IMG/VR virus record: IMGVR_UViG_3300042691_007396 | Coordinates: 1-41,944 of that record | Length of the DNA stretch: 41,944 nucleotides | Reading direction: 5' to 3' (one strand) | DNA from: a virus | Part shown: positions 36,501 to 41,944 of the stretch, piece after piece | Numbering within the stretch: the stretch's first letter is position 1 | Layout: every line of letters starts with the position of its first letter | Translations under genes and position numbers: made by a program | Notes under the pieces: model-generated | What the model was told of the DNA's origin: nothing | The model's input: the letters and a program-made list of their open reading frames with translations, nothing else | Databases searched by the model: none

Positions 36501-39500
36501 GAAGCCAATTAGGGCAAAGCTCGACAATTTAGACAATAAAGAGCGTGGCGATGCGAGTAACTTAGATTTCACAGTCGTCGAGATCACTCCGAAGATGCGC
36601 GAGTCGTACCTTGCTGGCGCGTCGCTGTTTCAAGGCGAACAAGATGGACCACGCGGTCGCACTGTATTCCTGCCGGATCGCCAGTTCCAGATTGATCTCT
36701 TCAAGAATGCAGACCGCTCGACGTTCTTACATGAGTCGGCTCACTTCTTCCTTGAAGTTATGCGCGATCTTGCGACGCAAGAGAATGCTCCCGCTCGCAT
36801 CGTGTCGGACTTCCGCGCAGTACTGAACCAGTTTCAGGTGGCGGGTCCAGAGGACATTACTCGCGAACACCACGAACAGTTTGCCGAAATGTTCGAGAAC
36901 TACCTGGCCACAAGTGAAGCGCCGACGCCTGGACTTCGCCGACTCTTTGCGAAGTTTCGCGTGTGGCTCATTGATGTGTATAAGTCGATCAAGCAGATTG
37001 GCACGCCAGTCTCCGATGAAATTCGCGGAGTGTTCGACAGTATGCTGTCGGCTGAAGATGAGCTGATCGCGAAAGAGGGTGGCTCGCTGTATGGCGGCGA
37101 TGCGATCGAAAGGTCGATGACGCCAGCGGAAGCTGAGTCGTACCGCGCTGCACGCAAAGAAGCTGAAGAAGCTGTGCGCGGACGCATTAACCGCAAGGTC
37201 ATGCAGTCCGAAATGAAGAAGCGGCAGCGTGTCTTTGAGACCGCACGCAAGGCAATCGAAGAAGAGGTGACTCGCGAAGTCGACGCTCGTCGCGATCTTC
37301 GTGCGTACTACCTGCTTGCGTATGGCACAAAGCCAGACGGCTCGCCGCTTGATCCGGATGTTCAGCCGATCAAGATCAGCAAGGCGTCGATCGCAAAGTT
37401 CCTTGAGCAAGGCTACTTCAAGAACATGCCGAAGCCGTACTTCTATTCGGCGAAGGGCGGATTCCCCGCGCATCTCGTGTACGACATGCTGGGTTTCAAC
37501 AGCGTGCCTGAGATGCTGCGAGAGCTTACGCAGGTTCCGCGTCGCGATGTGCTAATTAAAGAGATGGTCGAGGCGAGAATGCGCCAAGAGTATGGCGCTG
37601 AGTTCTTTGATGGTCCGCCAAAGATTGACGATCTGATGCACGAAGAACCGCGTGAGCGCGTGCTTCGCATGGAGCTTGAGCATTTGATGGAAAAGAATCC
37701 GTCGATGGTTAAGCGACTGATTCGCCGACTGGCTGGTCGTGGTCGATTAACTGAGACGATCAGTGCAAAGGCTCGAGCGATCATCGGACGAAAGTCTGTC
37801 GGTGATGTGAACCCGAATGCGTACCTGCGTGCGGAACAGAAGGCGCGACGCGAAGCGGCGGCGGCACTGACTCGTGGTGACATCGAGCAGGCGTTCAACT
37901 TTAAGCAGGCTGAGCTTCTGAATTTCCAGCTGTATAAGCACGCACTGGAGTTCGAGGCGCGTGTCGATAAGTTCGATGCGGTTCGTAAGCGTATGCGCCG
38001 CAAAGACGAAGACATCGCAAAGAGCCGCGACATGAACATGGTCAACGCAGCTCGTGCGATCTTGGCTCAGTATGGTCTCGGCCAGGCGGAGAAGAGCGCA
38101 GCTGAATACGTTCAGCCTATTAAGCAGTACGATCCACTGTCTGTCGCCTCGGTTGAGGCACTGATCTCGAGCGTGGCCACGGTGCCAGTCGAGTTCAACG
38201 ATGCTCCTGTCGATCAGGCTGTGCAGATGATGGATACAGTCGAAGCGATCTGGGGTCTGGCGCGGTCAATGCGTCAGATGGAGATCGACGGCAAGATCGA
38301 GCAGAAAGAGCAGATCGTCGCTGAGCTTGTAAGTGGACTCGAGGCGAATGCGTCGAAGTCTTCGATCTCGACGAATGCGGCTTCGCTGACTGGCATGGAT
38401 CGGTTTAAGCTCGAGCTTCTGAGTTTTAAGGCGTCACTGGTTCGTGTTGAGCAATGGGTCGACCTGATGGACGGCGGCGACCCGAATGGTCCGATGCGAA
38501 AGTACATCTGGAATCCAATCTCAAACGCGGTGACGAACTATCGTTTGAAGAAGAAACCAGTCATCGAGCGCATTCACAAGGCGCTTAAAACGTGGGCGCC
38601 GAACGACATGACTGAGGACATCATTGCGCCTGAGCTTGGCGGGTTCATCTTCCGAGGCAAGGTCGATCTATTGGGTCTGATGCTGCATCTCGGAAACCGA
38701 TCAAACAAAGACAAGCTCGTGCTCGGGTATGGGTGGGGCGATAAGAATGCCGAAGGCGAAGTTGATTACTCGCGACTAAATGCGTTTATGCAGCGAATGC
38801 ACAATGAGGGTTACATCGGTAAAGCCGACTGGGATCTGGTGCAAGAACTTTGGGATACGATGGAGAACCTGAAGCCTGACGCTCAGAAAGCGAACATGTC
38901 GATGTTCGGGTTCTTCTTTAACGAAGTGACGGCGGAGACAATCGTCACACCTTTCGGAGAGTATCGCGGCGGTTACGCTCCAGCGGTGACTGATCCGAAC
39001 AAGGTCGCAAACATTGCCGACAAGCAGATGCTCGAAGAGATGTCGAACACGTTTGATATTCGTGCGTTACCGACAGCTGGTCGAGGCTTTACGAAGTCTC
39101 GTGTCGAAGGCTTCGCGGCACCATTGCTTCTTGATCTGCGGCTTGTGATTAACTCAGTCGATAAGGTGCTGAAGTTCATCTACATCGAGCCGACAGCTCG
39201 CCAGGTCGGACGCCTAGTGACAGATAAGAAGTTCGAGGCCGAGCTTCGCAAGTACGACCCAACGGCGGCGAGCGAAATTCTGCTGCCGTGGTTAAAGCGT
39301 GCGGTCCAGCAGCGCGTGTCGCAGCCGAGCAACACCTCGCTCGACAAGATCGCAAAGATCATTCGTGCTCGCACCGGACTTCAGACGATGTTCTTCAATA
39401 TCGCCAACACGCTTCAGCAGATCACAGGTTTCTCGCTGACGGCGGTGAAGGTGCCGCCGAAGTACGTCGCGAAAGGCTTTGCTCGTTACATGGCAAATCC

Positions 39501-40446
39501 GAAGGGGACGGCAAAGCTCGTTGCTGAAAAGTCTGGTTTCATGTCGACACGGATGGATGACCAGGTGTCGCAGATGAACAACGAGATCGACAAGGTGCTC
39601 ATCAATTCATCGACGTTCGCGAACTTCCGAGACTTCGTGACGCGGCATGGATACTTCATGCAACAATTCGCGCAGAACATCGTCGACGTGTCGAGCTGGA
39701 TGGCGGCCTATGATCAGGCCACAGTCGAAGGTAAGAGTGAGCTTGATGCGATTGCGTATGCAGACGGAGTGGTTCGCACGACACAAGGCTCTATGGCTCC
39801 AGAGGACATCGCGGCATTCGAGGCTGGAAGTCCGGCGCGGCGACTCTTCACGATGTTCGTCGGGTACTTCAATATGCAGGCGAACTTGCTGGGTGGCGAG
39901 TTCTTAAAGGCGTACCACAACAACGGACTTCGACCAAAGTACTCGCGTCTGTTCTATGTTTACCTGATGGGTCTAGCGGTTCCGGCATTCCTTTCTGAAT
40001 TGATCGCTCGTGGTATGGCGGGCGAGCTACCGGATGAGGATGATGAAGAACAGTTTATCACCGAACTTGTGACGATGTTCTTCGGATCGCAGGCGCGGAA
40101 CGTGACAGGCATGGTCCCTTATGCAGGTGCGGCAATTAACACAGTCTTCGCTTCCGCGACTGATACACCAATGGACGACAGACTTCAGACAAGTCCGGCG
40201 ATCCAGGCGATTGAGAAGGCGGCGCTGTCGATCGGACGCATGACCGATCTGATCGAAGACGACGGCAAGTCAAAGCGTCGCGCCGTCAAGGACTCACTCA
40301 GTTTGTTCTCGCTGATTACAGGTGTACCGACTGGTCCGATTCAGAGACCTGCGGTGTACCTGATCGACGTGGAAGAAGGCAGGGCGCAGCCAGAGAGCGA
40401 GCTGGACTTTGCGCGAGGTATCGTTACAGGGCGGCCAGGGAATTGA
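30508..40446 (+). CDS. Giant large polyvalent/ejection protein (3312 aa) with HExxH protease-like domain
   Basis: 3312 residues from ATG 30508 (AGGGG upstream). N-terminus: acidic repeats DSEFDSLLGG and DDDFDSALTG, then KVLDIQRKTGMPLDFVERNV and hydrophobic/Ala segments at about 230-420 (QQAPQFLMMYMGGAAGLANQ; GADAFVLGAGMGGSAGSVGA). Middle: an LPD-type block with FDSVHFSEPNDVAHARGIVI and VDEIQSDW at 1685-1692, then AWASLVVRRAMRAAVELGVD and ITPKMRESYLAGASLFQGE, a set seen in phage large polyvalent proteins. A metallopeptidase-like motif HESAH lies at 2075-2079, with candidate third ligands E2123 or E2127. C-terminus: LPVAFLSELIAR-like stretch followed by SLFSLITGVPTGPIQRPAVY, a common ending. 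The gene occupies about 24% of the genome. Ejection of such proteins with the DNA is known for other giants; here it is inference. Confidence 0.85.
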   Translation: MVLNDSEFDSLLGGAESPTLIDQPSPVPEPEAAPAPGRPTLSDDDFDSALTGRPDANRVGLSMKYGQEIEPDRAAKVLDIQRKTGMPLDFVERNVDDLEKQVTQSQFRPDELAREYPKSASMIAEHPTKAALIRDDIELLKRIEDADRQHGFWRGVARSAGVGLMNIYQGIAKIPAQAYDIAAMPQNALFKAMGREDLLVESPEWARKNAFTEYYRQSAEAQQQLVPDLNKSVTEQALNGNFSGAARTFAMQLSQQAPQFLMMYMGGAAGLANQTAAGAGLMQAAETAERGREAGLDPFEAQIAAVTQGSAEALFERMGTMAIVERWGTALAQRTSKETALRIMADTGKVIAANAGQEGLEEAATSAVQSASDFASGINPNMTFTEALLRGADAFVLGAGMGGSAGSVGAIPGITYRTESYRAAVQDRNFYLALMDGVESSRARARLPEATREIVAKITENGAAENLYIAPEDIKEYFQSKNIDPDVGAAQLGIQVEYREALETGQDIKVKTADWAAKVAGTEDSKALAEVIKFSPDGVTPKQAREEDTKVQQLLEEADRNATAEAKESADEVKKVISEQLVAAGYTSADANANAELWRRTFLYFSSQDTKGRTPRQLLDQYGARIRRVNDTDVVIPPTQGFVSQQSATPLIARHNLTEGNLLHAISIGGLPVPSLAIAPLDFPMENFGEITLVAPSELIDPRSGQGARVFGADVYSPRYPSVEYSFTSAAEARLSKLVAEQEKVFGRGIDRDEIRREGPAALENNVVFMATFLAGKGVTPNIEMDTPNQEKLDELKKFGLDKYFGQTQYDLQIDAAFLTDANRFWESVLSDMPDLLESFRADPGRRIRQLAQDVAVVGEKVLNPSPDAYGSRNNLRDQIKELGLQNEFVMETQRVVKDVLKAKERIFVDYTEDGDRKYVGHTLKNVVRMMSKNIRGGEGFSYGAGSVRALVTPEFRSLSGIRAAKDRIVKPEVFADLKEEVNTELASLLSRLGSKTGRESFSSMNSAESALIESINSGDIEKSFADFGMQLTPDDIDSVQEFIDKLRNMPTEYFEALVTRAVGIDEFAAAVVPQTIGPIARKALEDSGVRLFEYDPNIEGSRQLAVEAAANSIPERVLFQRAINGVAAQYGQPSLTAAIERMANGLPDRVTPDQVRGYLRDLSVARRDQIGLDAFIGTKQSLQKADVLAFLRKRLAESPDDLSLFQSDISAVGFYSSVRRAVFGMDFKQVPAKDLANRIKNMQGIKKAELQAIGLIPYLEAYEGKITKDEVLKYLDDNVIEVTQTIYGSSPGQEIDGSSGADFSEITAGFDDDNAYESARENYRDSYTLRELRNELESDSKWLNDNEVLDEDGEIDEDKFESAMESEIERRIESDVRMYEENPDDYPYYFTFEMTENNSGRTFYRYGDDRWQDSDSGTYFSGDDNEAKIQITNWLISKGYIQGERIVPLTTDVTFAAEPTDRTDYSQGDVEDIGRSADFRERYVKAIIADGKTAEEAEQLAKDNVDAYPVDEDGSTPYQRDQAARELMRLETPPALREMGLGIGGPLLSGSILGNGGADEYRLEFTADNKKKKTIILGNAMSFEEAKVLAINALVDAGHLKRPPDPGDASRATFADKMTPTRSTKWGDFLVGQTYGREVREIVLRYEPKGDRQFDSVHFSEPNDVAHARGIVIEQRDGSKVFVVDEIQSDWNQRGRGFGYESDYKDKITEARAEQESNDREILRLQEILDTQREQLADEMDRAFSAAVASGELADSAVTRDTISDYRNSKMQSGEDEADLAARLVKDGLRDLQFVRLRQRVNLLRQRTETISTAISDVERKYLPDNPFMDTDAWASLVVRRAMRAAVELGVDKIAFAPGAVHAARWGSERVSWERNDDGTFTVEVSGQERGAAIEALLDGQTIDEAMAAHGRINRRSADKVETYEQFEEMVTSSFHDVIDKQGMWQAIKIAKRYWKMMQESPKGHDLRRAAGQMMFYDDVVAKKLVPKIVKELDKDAKPIRAKLDNLDNKERGDASNLDFTVVEITPKMRESYLAGASLFQGEQDGPRGRTVFLPDRQFQIDLFKNADRSTFLHESAHFFLEVMRDLATQENAPARIVSDFRAVLNQFQVAGPEDITREHHEQFAEMFENYLATSEAPTPGLRRLFAKFRVWLIDVYKSIKQIGTPVSDEIRGVFDSMLSAEDELIAKEGGSLYGGDAIERSMTPAEAESYRAARKEAEEAVRGRINRKVMQSEMKKRQRVFETARKAIEEEVTREVDARRDLRAYYLLAYGTKPDGSPLDPDVQPIKISKASIAKFLEQGYFKNMPKPYFYSAKGGFPAHLVYDMLGFNSVPEMLRELTQVPRRDVLIKEMVEARMRQEYGAEFFDGPPKIDDLMHEEPRERVLRMELEHLMEKNPSMVKRLIRRLAGRGRLTETISAKARAIIGRKSVGDVNPNAYLRAEQKARREAAAALTRGDIEQAFNFKQAELLNFQLYKHALEFEARVDKFDAVRKRMRRKDEDIAKSRDMNMVNAARAILAQYGLGQAEKSAAEYVQPIKQYDPLSVASVEALISSVATVPVEFNDAPVDQAVQMMDTVEAIWGLARSMRQMEIDGKIEQKEQIVAELVSGLEANASKSSISTNAASLTGMDRFKLELLSFKASLVRVEQWVDLMDGGDPNGPMRKYIWNPISNAVTNYRLKKKPVIERIHKALKTWAPNDMTEDIIAPELGGFIFRGKVDLLGLMLHLGNRSNKDKLVLGYGWGDKNAEGEVDYSRLNAFMQRMHNEGYIGKADWDLVQELWDTMENLKPDAQKANMSMFGFFFNEVTAETIVTPFGEYRGGYAPAVTDPNKVANIADKQMLEEMSNTFDIRALPTAGRGFTKSRVEGFAAPLLLDLRLVINSVDKVLKFIYIEPTARQVGRLVTDKKFEAELRKYDPTAASEILLPWLKRAVQQRVSQPSNTSLDKIAKIIRARTGLQTMFFNIANTLQQITGFSLTAVKVPPKYVAKGFARYMANPKGTAKLVAEKSGFMSTRMDDQVSQMNNEIDKVLINSSTFANFRDFVTRHGYFMQQFAQNIVDVSSWMAAYDQATVEGKSELDAIAYADGVVRTTQGSMAPEDIAAFEAGSPARRLFTMFVGYFNMQANLLGGEFLKAYHNNGLRPKYSRLFYVYLMGLAVPAFLSELIARGMAGELPDEDDEEQFITELVTMFFGSQARNVTGMVPYAGAAINTVFASATDTPMDDRLQTSPAIQAIEKAALSIGRMTDLIEDDGKSKRRAVKDSLSLFSLITGVPTGPIQRPAVYLIDVEEGRAQPESELDFARGIVTGRPGN

Positions 40447-40463
40447 TGTCAGCTTGAATTAAA

Positions 40464-40494
40464 GCGTCCCGAGTGATGAGATTTCCTCGGGCGC
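40464..40494 (+). terminator. GC hairpin between giant gene and tail fibre
   Basis: GCG-T-CCCGAG (40464-40473) pairs with CTCGGGCGC (40486-40494), nine base pairs with one bulged T and a 12-nt loop. No T-run follows, so it is more likely an mRNA processing or stability element than a full terminator. It lies in the only gap between the giant gene and the fibre, 14 nt before the fibre ATG. Confidence 0.5.
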
Positions 40495-40507
40495 TCATGG
40501 GGGTTTC

Positions 40508-41944
40508 ATGGGTTTATCTTCGACAACGAGTCGTGTGGCGTACACTGGTAACAACACGACAGACACCTACGCATACACTTTCAAAGTCTTTGCTGCCTCT
40601 GATCTTCTGGTGACGAAGGTCATCGGTGGTGTCGAGTCGACACTGATCTTAAACACCGATTACACAGTAACAGGTGTTGGGTCAGTCTCGGGCGGCAACA
40701 TTGTTCTGACAGGCGGCAATCTCGCGACTGGTCACAAGCTGGTGATTCGTCGCGTTCGCCCGCTGACGCAGACGACAGACATCAGAAACCAGGGCACATA
40801 CTACCCTGAGACGCACGAGAATCAGTTCGACAAGCTCGTGATGCAAGACCAGCAGCAGCAAGATGAGATCAACCGATCAGTGAAGCTGCCTGAGTCTGTG
40901 GCGACATCGGCGTTCAATCCAACGCTTCCTGTAGGTACACCTGGTACTTTGAGTAAAGCTCCAATTACCAATTCTACTGGCACCGGATGGGCCGACCCTA
41001 ACCTATGGCCTGCGGCAACGGACATTGCAACAGCGGCATCTAGTGCTACGGCAGCGGCGGCTTCGGCAGCAGCGGCACTGGTGAGCGAAAATGCGGCGGC
41101 AGCAAGCGAAGCAGCGGCAGCGATTAGTGAGACGAATGCAGCTCAATCTGCCGTTGACGCTGCGACATCAGCAGCAAGCATGGCAGAGCGTGATCTTTCA
41201 AACCTCTTGCCGACAGCGATTAACGAAGACCTACTGCCTGATACAGACAACACTCGATCTCTTGGCAACGGAACATTTAACTGGGCGAACGTGCGTGCTG
41301 TGTTCTTTGGCATTCCTGGCACTGGCTCAGGGCGCTTCGGGACTCCAATCGCCACGGGTGCGAGCAATAGCGGCGTTTCAAATTATCGCTCTGGCAGTGT
41401 CGTTGACGGAACGTCTGGTGTTGCCAACTTTGGATCAGGACCAGCAAGCGGAGCTGGATCATCGGGAGATGTGAACGTCGGCGCTGGCACTGTGGTCAGC
41501 GGTGTGCGCGGCATTCTTAATTTGCTTGGCCGCTTTGTCACATTCCCTTCGGCGTCGGCTGATCCGTCTTCGCCTGCGACGACTGGTCTGTACTACAACA
41601 CTACGTCAAACATCTGGAAGTTCTACACCGGAAGCGCATGGTCTTCGTTGTTCAACTGGAACGTCGTGAACGATCTAACAGCAGAGACAGCTCCTGCGGC
41701 AAACGATGTAATCGTGTTTGGTGACACGTCGGCATCGGCTGCGGAAAAGATGACGTTTGAGAACTTTATGAAAGTCATTAACTCGCTGACAGCTGAGACT
41801 TCGGTCGATCAGGCTAACGACGTGGTGGCGCTGTTTGATTCAAGCGCAAGCGCCGCACGAAAGATGACGATCGACAATCTGCTCAGCGGGAAACGACCTA
41901 TTGCCCTGGTTAACAGAGGCGGATCGGGCCAGTTAATTTCAAAC
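40508..41944 (+). CDS. Tail fibre protein, N-terminal part (continues at 1-441)
   Basis: ATG 40508, with GGGGG eight nt upstream. Residues 1-120 resemble the T7 gp17 N-terminal tail-binding domain: TTSRVAYTGNNTTDTYAYTF, LNTDYTVTGVGSVSGGNIVL and TGGNLATGHKLVIRRVRPLT, followed by FDKLVMQDQQQQDEINRSVK. Then an Ala/Ser-rich coiled-coil region (41030-41200), the DTDNTRSLGNGTFNWANVRA stretch found in many fibres, and two tandem units at about 41677-41883 beginning LTAET. The gene is open to the end of the window and continues in frame at base 1; total about 602 residues. It attaches to the tail and carries the receptor-binding tip. Confidence 0.88.
   Translation, partial: MGLSSTTSRVAYTGNNTTDTYAYTFKVFAASDLLVTKVIGGVESTLILNTDYTVTGVGSVSGGNIVLTGGNLATGHKLVIRRVRPLTQTTDIRNQGTYYPETHENQFDKLVMQDQQQQDEINRSVKLPESVATSAFNPTLPVGTPGTLSKAPITNSTGTGWADPNLWPAATDIATAASSATAAAASAAAALVSENAAAASEAAAAISETNAAQSAVDAATSAASMAERDLSNLLPTAINEDLLPDTDNTRSLGNGTFNWANVRAVFFGIPGTGSGRFGTPIATGASNSGVSNYRSGSVVDGTSGVANFGSGPASGAGSSGDVNVGAGTVVSGVRGILNLLGRFVTFPSASADPSSPATTGLYYNTTSNIWKFYTGSAWSSLFNWNVVNDLTAETAPAANDVIVFGDTSASAAEKMTFENFMKVINSLTAETSVDQANDVVALFDSSASAARKMTIDNLLSGKRPIALVNRGGSGQLISN
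41876..41944. repeat. Right copy of the 69-bp terminal direct repeat
   Basis: Identical over all 69 bases to positions 1-69. See the left copy: same reading phase in the fibre gene, so it is most simply the circularisation overlap. Confidence 0.95.

Noticed and set aside
40508-41944. Diversity-generating retroelement near the fibre, as in BPP-1
   Set aside because: No reverse transcriptase motif ([YF]xDD with flanking RT blocks) in any frame, and no template/variable repeat pair was seen near the fibre C-terminus.
1-41944. tRNA genes and CRISPR arrays
   Set aside because: No cloverleaf with T-arm GTTCGA-type context and acceptor pairing, and no regularly spaced repeats with unique spacers, were seen by eye; a tRNAscan run could still find a divergent one.

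Overview
The window is one essentially complete genome of a tailed phage with podovirus-type (short-tail) morphogenesis genes. The first 69 bases are repeated exactly as the last 69 bases, and the tail-fibre reading frame runs through that repeat from the end of the window (40508-41944) into its start (1-441). The contig therefore closes on itself to a circle of 41,875 bp. Lipobox signal peptides, a lipoprotein in the lysis cassette and a peptidoglycan-cleaving lipoprotein point to a Gram-negative host; the sequence does not identify the genus. The capsid module (MCP, Bbp16-like cement protein, Bbp19-like protein, scaffold) and the portal resemble the Bordetella phage BPP-1 group, but no reverse transcriptase or template/variable repeat pair of a diversity-generating retroelement is visible. 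The giant protein resembles the large polyvalent proteins of several podovirus groups.

Layout. (1) 11717-41944, continuing into 1-2602, is one long rightward region: metallophosphoesterase, small genes, terminase small and large subunits, GNAT protein, portal, a decoration/fibre-like cluster with a tandem duplication, scaffold, capsid, cement, tail tubular proteins A and B, two internal/ejection-type proteins, a 3312-residue giant protein (about 24% of the genome), the tail fibre, then the lysis cassette, closed by a strong intrinsic terminator at 2631-2663. (2) 2727-9206 is a second rightward region: two unknown small genes, a gene-free and hairpin-rich stretch of about 0.5 kb (3394-3933), RusA resolvase, PD-(D/E)XK exonuclease and RecT-like annealase, then a string of translationally coupled small genes including an alanine-rich 12-bp-repeat gene, a lytic transglycosylase lipoprotein and a 19-residue lysine-rich peptide. 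(3) 9210-11568 is a leftward operon of small genes, including a ribbon-helix-helix regulator, an HTH-like protein, a lipoprotein and two tandem paralogues. It converges on region 2 at a long hairpin (9216-9265) and diverges from region 1 at an AT-rich region with repeated CTTACAT sites (11572-11605).

How it works together. There is no recognisable DNA polymerase, primase, helicase, RNA polymerase, integrase or C1-type repressor, so replication and transcription must rely on the host. RecT, its partner exonuclease and RusA could form and resolve recombination-dependent concatemers for terminase to package. Genes are packed with ATGA, GTGA and TAATG overlaps. Several genes in regions 2 and 3 share an unusual GGGGTGA-type ribosome binding site, while capsid and cement use canonical AAGGAG. 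The most interesting unexplained elements are the structured gene-free region 3394-3933, a hairpin that sequesters the ribosome binding site of the 19-residue lysine-rich peptide, and the in-frame 12-bp repeat array.
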